This document shows positions 1 to 8,704 of a DNA stretch of 64,000 nt, piece after piece. Position numbers and translations under genes: made by a program. Source of the DNA: Lentimicrobium sp. (GTDB lineage Bacteria; Bacteroidota; Bacteroidia; Bacteroidales; Lentimicrobiaceae); assembly GCA_023957275.1 (NCBI GenBank), contig JAMLHF010000005.1, forward strand, positions 56,235-120,234, written 5' to 3'. Under the pieces are notes generated by a model, which saw only the letters and a program-made list of their open reading frames with translations, did not search any database and was not told the DNA's origin. Position 1 is the stretch's first letter. Each line of letters begins with the position of its first letter.

Positions 1-1290
1 TGTCCAGGTTGCACCACCGTCGGTGGTTCTGGTAAATTCATTGATGGTTGATCCGGTGCCCGAACCGTCATAAGCAGCTGCCCATGCCACGTTCTCATTT
101 ACAGCATGAATATAATTAATACCACGCGACGGACTCACGAAACCGCTGTTCTGGATGATCCAGCCAACGGGGTTGTCGCCCGGCATTACGCCAATAATAG
201 CCCTGTTGTCGTCATTGAAGTTATTGCCCCCGGGATTCAGTGATCCGATGGCAAAATAACCATTGTAGGATCCCGACCATCCCCAGTTGAAGTGGAATTT
301 GTTATCGCTCATGCGATAGCCGTCGCAGATCCATGCGTGGCCGCCGCTGGCGGTGCTCGATCCTGCATAATAAACAGGACGGGCGGCATCAAGTTCTGTG
401 CGGAGCAGGGTGTACCAGTCAGCCATCAGCGGATAATCAGTTTTGCTTTTTAGCTCGGCAGTGGGTGCGAAGTTAAAATAGTTGACCAATGCGAAAGGAA
501 CGTCTTCGCTGAAGGCTCCTGAACCATCGGCACCATACTGCATATTTACCGATACCCCCGCATGATACATAAGGGTTGCAACTGCAGCGTTGGCCGTAGT
601 TACATTGTTTGGCATCGCAGCATAATTGTAGGTAGCAGCTCCAAAGTCAGCTGACTGTATGCCATAGGTAGGATGCATATAACTGTGATATCCAATTCCC
701 GAGGTCGGGAAATTGTGGTATTTCATCAACACCGACATGGTAGTGGCAACGCAGCCTGTCCATGCCCTGCCGCAGGAGCCGAATCCGGCGCCCGGCTCAA
801 CCGGACAAAGCGCGTTATAATAGCATCCCTGATCCCAGGTGGTGGTAACCAGCGGTGTTACATCCATAATTTCACGCTCCATGTTATTATTCAGGATATT
901 GTCCCAAACGGGGCGGGTGGCAGAATTGTCCATACGTGAAGTCGCAAGGGTTGCAATCTCGCGGCTGTAATTTTCAATCCATGCCTGTGCAGCCGGATTG
1001 TAGACTTCTGCATCAAGGGTTCCGCTGTGCGAATAGCCCAGAACGGGAATAGATGCATCGTCGGCTGCTACCATCACAAAACCTCCTGAAGTGAAAGTAA
1101 AGGTGTAGATGGTGGTGATGCCGTCAGTGGCATTTTCAAGGGTTCCGCTTACCGAATAATCAGTAATTGAAGCCGGAGCATTATGAACATAGTAGTTCAC
1201 TGCTACCTGCTCAGCTGTTTTTTTGTCAACCGGGTTGGCAGAAACTGCCAATGTTAACAATGCCAGCGCAAGGGTAAAGATTCTCTTCAT
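1..1290 (-). CDS. C10 family (streptopain-like) secreted cysteine peptidase, C-terminus beyond the window
   Basis: The reading frame is open from the ATG at 1288-1290 to the left edge (430 codons), so the C-terminus is missing. Residues 1-18 form a signal peptide (MKRIF, then a hydrophobic run ending in SAN). A propeptide-like segment follows. The peptidase domain has the catalytic cysteine at C180 in a TGCVATTMS context and the catalytic histidine at H318 in GGHAWICDGY, followed by a FNWGWSG motif, as in the streptopain family. After the peptidase domain (from about residue 360) the chain runs into a segment with an Asp-box (TTDGGATW, about 420-427) typical of BNR/sortilin-like beta-propellers. 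In Bacteroidota such proteins are exported and often carry a C-terminal sorting domain; that part lies outside the window. The call is firm for the peptidase domain; the substrate is unknown. Confidence 0.9.
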   Translation of the reverse strand, partial: MKRIFTLALALLTLAVSANPVDKKTAEQVAVNYYVHNAPASITDYSVSGTLENATDGITTIYTFTFTSGGFVMVAADDASIPVLGYSHSGTLDAEVYNPAAQAWIENYSREIATLATSRMDNSATRPVWDNILNNNMEREIMDVTPLVTTTWDQGCYYNALCPVEPGAGFGSCGRAWTGCVATTMSVLMKYHNFPTSGIGYHSYMHPTYGIQSADFGAATYNYAAMPNNVTTANAAVATLMYHAGVSVNMQYGADGSGAFSEDVPFALVNYFNFAPTAELKSKTDYPLMADWYTLLRTELDAARPVYYAGSSTASGGHAWICDGYRMSDNKFHFNWGWSGSYNGYFAIGSLNPGGNNFNDDNRAIIGVMPGDNPVGWIIQNSGFVSPSRGINYIHAVNENVAWAAAYDGSGTGSTINEFTRTTDGGATWT

Positions 1291-1386
1291 TTTTGAATGA
1301 AAATTTAGTGAATGAAAAATTGATTGAAATGAAATTTCAGCAGTCAATTCATGCTAATGCATAAAGGATTCCAAAGATTGGACGGA

Positions 1387-1394
1387 CAAATATA
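1387..1394 (-). promoter_or_regulatory. Candidate -7 promoter box for the C10 peptidase
   Basis: On the minus strand the sequence reads TATATTTG, matching the Bacteroidota -7 consensus TAnnTTTG, about 97 bases upstream of the peptidase ATG. No matching TTG lies 19 bases upstream, so the assignment is tentative. Confidence 0.35.
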
Positions 1395-1453
1395 AGATTT
1401 AATCAATAAGATATGCTTTTAAGGGCAGGAAAATCATGAAACATTTTTGAACA

Positions 1454-2113
1454 CTATTCTGCAATGCCTGTCAGCAAATCCACGAGTTCAGCGGGAGATG
1501 GGATGATCAGGTCAGGATTTTCGGCCTCAATCTCTCCCCGCGAACCGTATCCATATAAAACCCCGGCGGAGGAGATACCTGTCAGTTTTGCACCTCTGAT
1601 ATCATGGTAACGGTCGCCGATCATTATTATCTCTTTTCCGGGCAGTATGCCGTGTTTCTGAAGGGTGTAGGTGATCAGTTCCGCCTTGTCGCTGCGATTG
1701 CCGTTGATTTCGCAGCCCGAAACCATTTCAAGGAATCTGCTCAAGCCTGCTTTTTCCACAATCTTTGACGCGTATATCCCGGCTTTTGAGGTCACCAGGC
1801 TCACGCTCAGTCCCATGGATACAAGCTTTTCAAGCGCACCGGGGATGCCCGGGTATACTGTAAATAAATTCATTCCTTCGCGCCCGTAAAATTCACGGTA
1901 AATCGCTGTGGCTTCTTCTGCTTTATGGTCGCTGAAGCCAAATAAAGTTTTGAAAGACTGCCGCAAGGGCGGACCGATGAATGGATTCAACTCCTCTTCG
2001 CTGCAGGGAGCGGGAATCCCCATTTCCATGAGTGTGTGTAAAACCGATCTGAAAATGCCGGGTTTCGAGTCGATCAAAGTACCGTCAAGGTCGAAAAAAA
2101 GGTGTGTGTACAT
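1454..2113 (-). CDS. HAD-family phosphatase, phosphoglycolate phosphatase-like
   Basis: This 219-residue cytoplasmic HAD subfamily IA hydrolase should remove phosphate from a small phosphorylated metabolite through an aspartyl-phosphate intermediate. Motif I is FFDLDGTLID (nucleophile D8, acid D10), the cap domain follows at about residues 18-85, motif II is LVTSKAG with its Ser/Thr, and motif IV is GDRYHDIRGA. Length and motifs fit the Gph/PpaX group, but substrate assignment within this group is unreliable from sequence. The gene stands alone between the C10 peptidase and the aconitase operon and has no obvious terminator of its own. Confidence 0.85.
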   Translation of the reverse strand: MYTHLFFDLDGTLIDSKPGIFRSVLHTLMEMGIPAPCSEEELNPFIGPPLRQSFKTLFGFSDHKAEEATAIYREFYGREGMNLFTVYPGIPGALEKLVSMGLSVSLVTSKAGIYASKIVEKAGLSRFLEMVSGCEINGNRSDKAELITYTLQKHGILPGKEIIMIGDRYHDIRGAKLTGISSAGVLYGYGSRGEIEAENPDLIIPSPAELVDLLTGIAE

Positions 2114-2425
2114 TGTATTATCTGGTCACTTAGTGGTGAAAAAATCTGTATTGAATGATAGTCTTACATAAAAAGCAGGAAATGTTCTAAGAACCATCCA
2201 TTTGATTTCAGCTATTTTAACATCCCGAAAGATTAACAGATTATTTGATTCAGGCAAAATCAGTACCGGACTGGAAACGGGTTATGACCATTTAAACCGC
2301 AGGTTGACGAATCCGTATGATTTCTGCCGGTGAAATTAAATATTTGGCTGCGAAAGCCACACCTTTTATTGAAAAAAAAGGCCGGTCCGTAATGAACCGG
2401 CCAATGACGTTTTAACAAGCACTGT
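2114..2425. other. Intergenic region downstream of the aconitase-family gene
   Basis: The only structure I can support here is the terminator at 2372-2402. Short frames in this stretch have no recognisable content. The HAD gene promoter should lie near 2114-2200, but no box matching TAnnTTTG stands out. Confidence 0.4.
2372..2402 (-). terminator. Rho-independent terminator of the icd-HD-aconitase operon
   Basis: On the minus strand a perfect 7-bp GC-rich stem (GGCCGGT/ACCGGCC, 9-base loop) is followed at once by eight T residues. It lies 24 bases beyond the aconitase stop codon. Confidence 0.9.
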
Positions 2426-4231
2426 TTACAGCAGGCCGCCGTTTTTGTATATCTGCAACTGTGCATCATAAAATTTATTGATGCGGGTGGACTTGCCTTT
2501 ACTCAAATTGGTGAGATCGCCGGTGGTGAAGTTAACACGGATTACATCACCTGTTTCCATTGAGGTTTCTTCGAGCATCCCTTCTGCATAGGTAAGAATC
2601 GGAAGGGCGGCATTGATGGCGTTTCTTTCATAGATGGCTCCGTATGATTCAGCAATGATACACTGAACACCCAGCGCCTTAAAACAGTCAACTGCCTGCT
2701 GGCGTGAACTTCCGGCTCCGAAGTTTTTGGTAGTAACCACGATATCCCCGGGCCGCGCCTTTTTGGCAAAATCCTCATAACCTTTCAGATTGTCGAAAGT
2801 GTACTGACCCATTTCATTTATGTCGGTAATGGCCAGGTAGCGGTTGTGGAAGATCATATCAGTATCGATATCGTCTTTACGGATAACCCAGACACGGCCT
2901 TCAACAGTGGTTTTTACCTCTGCGGGGACCTTTTTTTCTTTAACGGTCGTTTGTGTGGCGCCCTCGGTTTTGGTGAATACGGCAGGTTGCTCCGGGATAT
3001 TCATCGGGTCGGTGATGTATCCTGCCACTGCTGATGCAGCCACTGTTGCCGGGGATGCAAGGTATACATATCCTTTGCCCTGCTTACCTGCAAAATTCCG
3101 GTTTCCGGTGCTGATGGTCACCTCTTCCGGTCCGTTCTGCCCGACCTGCCCGGCTGCGCAACCTGCGCAACCTGCGTTAGAAACCAGCGCCCCGGCATCC
3201 TTGAAGATTTTGATCAACCCCTCATTCAGCGCCTGTTGCCAGATTTCGTCGGTTGAAGGGACAATTTTAAGGACAACGCCGGGTGCAACTTTACGGCCTT
3301 TCAGGATTTCCGCGGTAATCCTGAGGTCCTCAATACGTCCGTTGGTACAGCTTCCGATAAAAGCGGAATCGATTTTCTTTTTCATTACCGATTCCAGCGG
3401 GGCATTGTCGTGGGGATGGCCGGGATTGGCCACCATGGGTACAAACCTGCTGATGTCGATATCAAAAGTTTTGGTATAAACAGCATCACCGTCGGCCACA
3501 ACCGGGGTATAGCGCTTGCCGGTCAATGTCTGCAAGGCGTCAAGTACTTTTTCGTTGGGTGTAAACAGAATGATGATGGCGCCCATCTCCGTGGCCATGG
3601 ACGAAATGGTAATCCTTTCATCAAGGGTCAGCGCTTCAACGGCATCCCCATAAACTTCCACGCTGTATCCCAGCAGTTTGTTTGCCCCGAAGACCGACAG
3701 CAGATTGAGCACAATATCCTTTGCAGTGACATTGGCAGGGAGTTTCCCGTTCAGGTTGAGTTTCACCGATTCAGGAACCTTAAACCAAACAGCCCCTTTG
3801 GCCCAGGCAGCGGCAATGTCCTGATCGCCCATTCCTTGTCCGAAAGCACCGATTGCTCCCATAATATTTGCATGGGAGTCGGTGGAAACAAAGGTTGATC
3901 CCGGAAAGACAAATCCCTTGTCGATGGCGAGATGGGTTCCGATGCCTGCATCTACATCATAAACAGGGATATCGTGCTGCCTGGCATACATTCGGCAGAA
4001 CTGCTGATTGGCCGCATATTTCTGGTCGGAACCGCCGGGGTTGCAATCGAAGGTGAAAACGGTATGTCTGGGATCTGCAACCGAAAGGCCGTTGTCAAGC
4101 AGGTTTTTTACCACATTGGCGCCGCCGAAGTCACGTGCGGCCCGGGTATCGATAAACACGTCAATGATATCTCCCGGTTTTACGGTTTCCTGATCCGAAT
4201 GACTGGCCAGGATTTTTTCAATAATTGTCAT
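2426..4231 (-). CDS. Aconitase-family hydro-lyase, large and small subunits in one chain
   Basis: This 601-residue iron-sulfur hydratase joins a LeuC-like catalytic part (about residues 1-400) to a LeuD-like swivelling domain (about 445-601). The three [4Fe-4S] ligands are visible as C295 (GSCTNGR) and C355/C358 (GCAGC). Other family marks are STDSH at 116-120 and NFGAGSSRQQA near 503. The organisation and length are close to the Aquifex-type single-chain aconitase and to homoaconitase/isopropylmalate isomerases. The specificity loop in the small domain reads RYLAITD rather than the YLRT of isopropylmalate isomerase. The gene ends a three-gene operon that starts with an NADP-type isocitrate dehydrogenase, so citrate to isocitrate is the most likely reaction. 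Substrate choice is an inference; family membership is certain. Confidence 0.85.
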   Translation of the reverse strand: MTIIEKILASHSDQETVKPGDIIDVFIDTRAARDFGGANVVKNLLDNGLSVADPRHTVFTFDCNPGGSDQKYAANQQFCRMYARQHDIPVYDVDAGIGTHLAIDKGFVFPGSTFVSTDSHANIMGAIGAFGQGMGDQDIAAAWAKGAVWFKVPESVKLNLNGKLPANVTAKDIVLNLLSVFGANKLLGYSVEVYGDAVEALTLDERITISSMATEMGAIIILFTPNEKVLDALQTLTGKRYTPVVADGDAVYTKTFDIDISRFVPMVANPGHPHDNAPLESVMKKKIDSAFIGSCTNGRIEDLRITAEILKGRKVAPGVVLKIVPSTDEIWQQALNEGLIKIFKDAGALVSNAGCAGCAAGQVGQNGPEEVTISTGNRNFAGKQGKGYVYLASPATVAASAVAGYITDPMNIPEQPAVFTKTEGATQTTVKEKKVPAEVKTTVEGRVWVIRKDDIDTDMIFHNRYLAITDINEMGQYTFDNLKGYEDFAKKARPGDIVVTTKNFGAGSSRQQAVDCFKALGVQCIIAESYGAIYERNAINAALPILTYAEGMLEETSMETGDVIRVNFTTGDLTNLSKGKSTRINKFYDAQLQIYKNGGLL

Positions 4232-4246
4232 GATGCTTATTGTTTT

Positions 4247-4819
4247 TCAGATTTTTAATCGTTCACGGAAGGGTTCGAAAGTCATAAAATCGGCATGATG
4301 AACCACATAGGCTTCCACGGAACGTTTTACCATGTTTCCTTCGCCGGCATGGGTGGCGATGATATGACAAACTGCTGCCGGTACGCCGCACATTTCGGCC
4401 AGTGAAACGCCTGAAAAGGGATGGCGGAGGTATTTTCCATAACTGCCCTGAACCGATTTTCCGTCTTTCATTTCATACTCAAGCAGTTTTCCAACGTCTG
4501 CCAGGATGGCGCCTGCGATCAGCACATCCATATCTACCGGCAGGTCATTTCTGAAGAAAAGGTTCATCTGGTTTCCGCAATCTTTGGCGATATGAACCAC
4601 CGCGCGTTTGTGATCCATAAAGGTAACCTTCAGATCAGGCCCGGCCAGAAGGGTGAACGGAATGCTGTTCAGGTCGGCCGGGGTGAGCACACTTTTCTGA
4701 AGCGCCAGCGCCCAGGTATTGGTGGTGGTTTCACGCAGCGCGGCATCTTTGATCCATTCCAGTTCGGGCCAAAGTTCCTGCGCCTGTTTGATAAATTCAG
4801 GGTTGATCTCAGGGGTCAT
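4247..4819 (-). CDS. Divergent HD-superfamily protein encoded between isocitrate dehydrogenase and aconitase
   Basis: This 190-residue protein has the spacing of an HD-type metal-dependent phosphohydrolase fold: H76 in VVHIAKDC, the position of the HD dyad at 107-108, H133 in RHPFSG, H157 in ATHAGEG and D177 in HHADF. The dyad itself reads ILADVGK, so the family-defining histidine is alanine (A107) while D108 is kept. The protein may therefore bind metal differently or have a regulatory role. It lies 15 bases upstream of the aconitase gene and 84 bases downstream of icd on the same strand, so co-expression is likely. The function is unknown; a link to isocitrate or citrate metabolism is an inference from the operon. 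Confidence 0.75.
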   Translation of the reverse strand: MTPEINPEFIKQAQELWPELEWIKDAALRETTTNTWALALQKSVLTPADLNSIPFTLLAGPDLKVTFMDHKRAVVHIAKDCGNQMNLFFRNDLPVDMDVLIAGAILADVGKLLEYEMKDGKSVQGSYGKYLRHPFSGVSLAEMCGVPAAVCHIIATHAGEGNMVKRSVEAYVVHHADFMTFEPFRERLKI

Positions 4820-4844
4820 AGCTGTTTCTTTTTTTTATGAATAA

Positions 4845-4877
4845 ACTCCCCTTTGCCTTTATAAAACAAAGGGGAGT
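4845..4877 (-). terminator. Intercistronic hairpin between icd and the HD gene
   Basis: A perfect 11-bp inverted repeat (ACTCCCCTTTG/CAAAGGGGAGT, 11-base loop) sits between the icd stop codon and the HD-protein start. On the transcribed strand it is followed by TTTATTC rather than a strong T-run. It could be a partial terminator or an mRNA-stabilising element that lowers expression of the two distal genes relative to icd. Confidence 0.55.
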
Positions 4878-4903
4878 ATCAGTGAATTAATTTCAGTCGT
4901 CGT

Positions 4904-6103
4904 TTACTTCAGTTTTGCAATGATAGCGTCAGCCATCTGACGGGTTGAAGCAGCTCCCTGATTTACAACATCCGGCGTTCCGCGGAGCTTGAGCATATCG
5001 TATGCCCGCACTTCACCTTCAGCAACCACTTCCATTACAGCCTTGCGGATGCGGCCGGCAGTTTCATCTTCATTCAGGTGCTCAAGCATCATTACGGCCG
5101 AAAGTATCATGGCAACCGGGTTTACAATGCTGGTTTCGTAATCAGCATATTTAGGTGCGGATCCATGGGTCGGCTCAAATACGCCGATTCCGTTTTCGGG
5201 ATTGAACTGGGCGCTGGTAGCGAACCCGAGACCCCCGATCAGACCGGCAAAGGCATCGGATACAATATCGCCGAACATATTACCGGCCACAATTACGTTA
5301 TAATTCTCGGGATTTTTGGTCAGCCACATCATCATGGCATCGATATTCACATCTTCTACCCTGATGCCCGGGTATTCGGCCTTGCTCATCTCCTGAGCTA
5401 TCTTAAGCATCATGCCAGAGGTTTCGCGGATTACGTTTGGCTTTTCGCACACAGTAATTTTATCGAAACCGCGTTTTTTGGCATATTCGAAAGCCGCTTT
5501 CACAATACGTGAAGTGTATTTTTTTGTGAAGATGCGGGTGGATACTGCCAGCTCGGGACGGGGACACCAGGCGAAATTATCTTTGAATTTCGGATGGGTC
5601 ATCAATGCGTCATATACCTGGTCGCCCGGATTGGTCCATTCTACTCCGCCGTAAAGACCTTCGGTATTCTGACGGAAAATCATCACATCCACCACCGGTT
5701 CTTCCGGATTGCCATCCTTGCCGCGGCGGATAAAGTTGAGCGGGTTACCCGGCAACGTCTGGCAGGGGCGCATACAGATATCAAGGTCGAACTTCTGGCG
5801 CATGCTTACGATCGGACTGTAATAAGTAAAACCTTTGCCCTGAAGTTCGGGAGCGAGCTCTGCCGCGGCCTTGTCCTTGGGTTTTGAAGTGATGGCTCCG
5901 AAGAGGGCAATTTTGTGCTTTTTCAGAAGCTCAATGGTGCGGTCGGGCAAGGGATTGCCTTCTTTGCACCAGAATTCCCAGCCTATGTCGCCATGAACAT
6001 ACTCTGCGTCAAATCCCGCGGCTTCAAGCACCCTGATGGTTTCTTCGAGTACAACTTTTCCAATGCCATCACCAGGCAAGGTTACAATAGTTCTTTTTGC
6101 CAT
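4904..6103 (-). CDS. icd: Isocitrate dehydrogenase, NADP-type, isocitrate/isopropylmalate dehydrogenase family
   Basis: This 399-residue cytoplasmic enzyme should oxidatively decarboxylate isocitrate to 2-oxoglutarate. Visible marks are the N-terminal LPGDGIGK motif, the substrate arginine region (MRQKFDLDICMRP), FRQNTEGLYGG, the lysine in CEKPNVIRETSG, the metal site NMFGDIVSDAFAG and the cofactor loop THGSAPKYA. The Lys-Tyr pair in that loop is the NADP signature of bacterial isocitrate dehydrogenases; NAD-dependent isopropylmalate dehydrogenases have Asp-Ile there. It is the first gene of an operon with the HD protein and the aconitase-family enzyme. I prefer isocitrate dehydrogenase over isopropyl- or homoisocitrate dehydrogenase for these reasons, but this has not been shown biochemically. 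Confidence 0.85.
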   Translation of the reverse strand: MAKRTIVTLPGDGIGKVVLEETIRVLEAAGFDAEYVHGDIGWEFWCKEGNPLPDRTIELLKKHKIALFGAITSKPKDKAAAELAPELQGKGFTYYSPIVSMRQKFDLDICMRPCQTLPGNPLNFIRRGKDGNPEEPVVDVMIFRQNTEGLYGGVEWTNPGDQVYDALMTHPKFKDNFAWCPRPELAVSTRIFTKKYTSRIVKAAFEYAKKRGFDKITVCEKPNVIRETSGMMLKIAQEMSKAEYPGIRVEDVNIDAMMMWLTKNPENYNVIVAGNMFGDIVSDAFAGLIGGLGFATSAQFNPENGIGVFEPTHGSAPKYADYETSIVNPVAMILSAVMMLEHLNEDETAGRIRKAVMEVVAEGEVRAYDMLKLRGTPDVVNQGAASTRQMADAIIAKLK

Positions 6104-6145
6104 TTCTTATAATTTTTAGTTGTGATTTGGTTCCGATCAACGTGT

Positions 6146-6175
6146 CAAAAATATGGAACAAAACTAAAATGGCAA
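6146..6175 (-). promoter_or_regulatory. Promoter of the icd operon
   Basis: On the minus strand TTG (6175-6173) is followed after exactly 19 bases by TATTTTTG (6153-6146), a full match to the Bacteroidota housekeeping consensus. The box lies about 43 bases upstream of the icd start. Confidence 0.7.
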
Positions 6176-6210
6176 GTAATACATAGAAATAATTTTAAGC
6201 TGATTTCTTG

Positions 6211-6236
6211 CATGTATATTTAATAATCTATACATG
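6211..6236. promoter_or_regulatory. Perfect 8-bp inverted repeat upstream of the icd promoter
   Basis: CATGTATA and TATACATG are separated by 10 AT-rich bases, about 36 bases upstream of the icd -33 element. The size and symmetry would suit a dimeric regulator. No regulator can be named. Confidence 0.35.
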
Positions 6237-6612
6237 TCATATACTGGTTAAAAGCCTCTTAATCAATGCCTGACTGATGCCCGGGTATGCCGGATTTTGA
6301 CTTTCTGCCTGATTTTTTCAATTATCATCATAGTATATTACAGGGTAATGTTCGTTTTATGGATTGGCTATCTGACAATTGAAGTACATTTTTTACGGGT
6401 GAGTCAGGTTTTGTTTCCTGTCAGGAGATTCGAAAGCTCAAATTAACAACGGAACTCTGCTTAAGACTTTAAGCCGGAAGGTCTTAACCAGTTTAGTATT
6501 TTCGGATTCTTCACCATTCCGGTATGTTTCCGGAAGGGCAGATGTTTTGCCTGACCTTATAATTTGGGATACTTTCGTAAATTTGCGGGCTGAAGCCGGA
6601 TAAATTCCTGAA

Positions 6613-8037
6613 ATGAACCTGTCATCTTACCTTGAGCATCCTGTTTTTAAGGCTGTAGCCGGAGCTGCTGCTGAATTGGGTGTGCCCGCCTATGTAATCG
6701 GCGGGTATGTCAGGGATATTTTTCTTAAAAGAGCTTCTAAAGATATTGATTTTGTTACGGTAGGCGATGGTATTGCGCTGGCCGGCAAAGTGGCCCATGC
6801 CTTCAGGGGGCATCACCCGGTTAGCGTTTTCCGGAATTTCGGAACAGCCATGTTTCATCTTGATGAGATGCAGCTGGAATTTGTCGGGGCCCGCAGGGAA
6901 TCATATCATCCTGATTCACGGAAACCGGATGTGCTTCCCGGAACATTGGAGGACGATCAGCGAAGACGCGACTTTACCATAAATGCATTGGCGATCAGCC
7001 TCAACCATGAGAATTTCGGGGAACTGATCGATCCGTTTAACGGCCTTTCCGACCTGGAAGCCGGGATTATCCGTACACCGCTTGACCCCGGAATAACTTT
7101 TTCGGATGATCCGCTGCGCATGATGCGTGCCATCCGTTTTGCCGCCCAGCTGAAATTTACCATCCACCCCGAAACGTTTAAAGCCATATCAGACAACAGG
7201 GAGCGCATTTCCATTATCTCCGGAGAACGCATCAGTGAAGAACTCAACAAGATCATCATGACTGTGAAGCCGTCAGACGGATTTCGTTTACTTGATGAAT
7301 GCGGCTTGCTCACACTGATATTTCCGCAGTTTGTTGCATTGAAAGGCGCTGAAACCGTTGATGGCAAAGGCCATAAGGATAATTTTCATCATACCCTGGA
7401 AGTGCTCGACCGCATTGCACCCAACACAGATAATCTTTGGCTGCGATGGGCGGCATTGCTTCATGATATAGGAAAACCGCCCACGCGCCGTTTTGTGCCT
7501 GAGCAGGGATGGACATTCCATGGTCACGATGCCAGGGGGGCGCGGATGGTTCCCCAGATATTCCGGCAACTCAGGCTCCCGTTGAATGAGAAGATGAAAT
7601 ATGTGCAAAAGCTGGTAGCGCTGCATCTGAGGCCCATCGGCCTTACTGAGGAAGAAGTTACCGACTCGGCCGTGAGAAGACTGCTTTTTGAAGCTGGTGA
7701 CGACATTGATGATCTTATGACCCTCTGCGAGGCTGATATTACTTCAAAAAACAGGGAAAAGGTCCTGCGTTTCCTCAAAAACTTTGCAATTGTAAGGAAT
7801 AAATTACGCGAGATTGAAGAAAAGGACCGCCTGCGCAACTGGCAACCGCCAATTTCGGGGGAGATGATTATGAAGGCTTTTAATTTAAACCCCGGCAGGG
7901 AGGTGGGCCTGATAAAAACAGCCATCAGGGAAGCAATACTTGATGGTGTACTCGAAAATGAATATGATAAGGCCTATGATTTTATGCTGGAGGAAGGCAA
8001 ACGCCTTGGTTTAATTCCTGCAAAAGATAACACCTGA
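6613..8037 (+). CDS. CCA-adding enzyme family tRNA nucleotidyltransferase with HD domain
   Basis: This 474-residue protein belongs to the class II nucleotidyltransferases that add or repair the 3' CCA of tRNA. The head domain shows GGYVRD at 30-35 and the catalytic DxD at D44/D46; [10 protein letters not shown] follows, then the RNA-binding neck. An HD phosphohydrolase domain carries LLHDIGKP (H284, D285) and FHGHDARGA. The length fits the Bacteroidota CCA enzymes that carry an HD domain. A poly(A) polymerase function cannot be excluded from sequence, but CCA addition is favoured because the only tRNA seen here (41904-41976) lacks an encoded CCA. Confidence 0.88.
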   Translation: MNLSSYLEHPVFKAVAGAAAELGVPAYVIGGYVRDIFLKRASKDIDFVTVGDGIALAGKVAHAFRGHHPVSVFRNFGTAMFHLDEMQLEFVGARRESYHPDSRKPDVLPGTLEDDQRRRDFTINALAISLNHENFGELIDPFNGLSDLEAGIIRTPLDPGITFSDDPLRMMRAIRFAAQLKFTIHPETFKAISDNRERISIISGERISEELNKIIMTVKPSDGFRLLDECGLLTLIFPQFVALKGAETVDGKGHKDNFHHTLEVLDRIAPNTDNLWLRWAALLHDIGKPPTRRFVPEQGWTFHGHDARGARMVPQIFRQLRLPLNEKMKYVQKLVALHLRPIGLTEEEVTDSAVRRLLFEAGDDIDDLMTLCEADITSKNREKVLRFLKNFAIVRNKLREIEEKDRLRNWQPPISGEMIMKAFNLNPGREVGLIKTAIREAILDGVLENEYDKAYDFMLEEGKRLGLIPAKDNT

Positions 8038-8110
8038 AATTTGGATTTTTTGTTTCAATCAATTAATTTTAACCTCGGTAAACAACACTCAATTTTAAAA
8101 TTCTGCAATA

Positions 8111-8704
8111 ATGCACGCCTATAGGTTCAGAATGCTTCACGAAGATCAGGAAGACTTCCTCAGGGACTTCGATATACTTGCTTCACAGTCTTTTGCTGAC
8201 TTTCACCAGATTATCAAGCAATCGGTGGAACTCAGCGGCAACGAACTCGCATCATTTTTTGTTTGTGACCGCAACTGGCGGAAAAAGAAAGAGATCACCC
8301 TTATAAACATGCAGGATGATGCCATCTCGCAGCAGGAGGAAGAATATGAAGATGAACGCAGAGGGCCGAAGCCCGGACGTATTCCTATTGCCGAAATGGA
8401 CAAGGTTCGCATTAAGGATATCATTGATGACCCGCATCAGCGGTTGTTATATGAGTATGACTTCCTGAATCCCAAAACTTTCTATATTGAACTGATGCGG
8501 ATCCTTGATGCGGATAAAACAGCGGAATATCCCGTATGTGTGAAAAGTACCGGCAAGTTTATTTCTGCTGTAGTCCCCATTCCCCCTTTGGAAGCCGATG
8601 GCGAAGATGAAATTGCCCTTTTGAGCGAATTCGACGATGTCCTTGACAATGAGGATGATGATCTTCCGGAGCCTACTTTTGGTCAGGATATCGACTTTAA
8701 CTGA
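8111..8704 (+). CDS. Plasmid pRiA4b ORF-3-like family protein (IS1096 TnpR-like)
   Basis: This 197-residue acidic protein starts MHAYRFRMLHEDQEDFLRDF and matches the pRiA4b ORF-3-like fold family found upstream of miaA in many Bacteroidota. The N-terminal half contains the FADFHQIIKQS segment; the C-terminal tail is strongly acidic (LDNEDDDLPEP). Despite the family name, nothing here looks like a mobile element. The stop codon overlaps the miaA start by one base (TGATG), which points to translational coupling. The molecular function is unknown. Confidence 0.8.
   Translation: MHAYRFRMLHEDQEDFLRDFDILASQSFADFHQIIKQSVELSGNELASFFVCDRNWRKKKEITLINMQDDAISQQEEEYEDERRGPKPGRIPIAEMDKVRIKDIIDDPHQRLLYEYDFLNPKTFYIELMRILDADKTAEYPVCVKSTGKFISAVVPIPPLEADGEDEIALLSEFDDVLDNEDDDLPEPTFGQDIDFN

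Larger units (their letters stand above)
6104..6612. other. Divergent intergenic region between icd and the CCA-adding enzyme gene
   Basis: This 509-base stretch holds the icd promoter (6146-6175) and an 8-bp inverted repeat (6211-6236). On the plus strand TAAATTTG at 6578-6585 could be the -7 box for the downstream gene, although a TTG at the usual distance is missing. No coding sequence or structured RNA is evident between 6240 and 6560. Confidence 0.4.

Noticed and set aside
673-939. Plus-strand frame opposite the C10 peptidase
   Set aside because: It is antisense to well-conserved catalytic sequence and has no recognisable protein features.
8111-8704. IS1096-type mobile element suggested by the family name of the gene
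   Set aside because: There is no transposase, no terminal inverted repeat and no target duplication; the gene is a conserved miaA neighbour.
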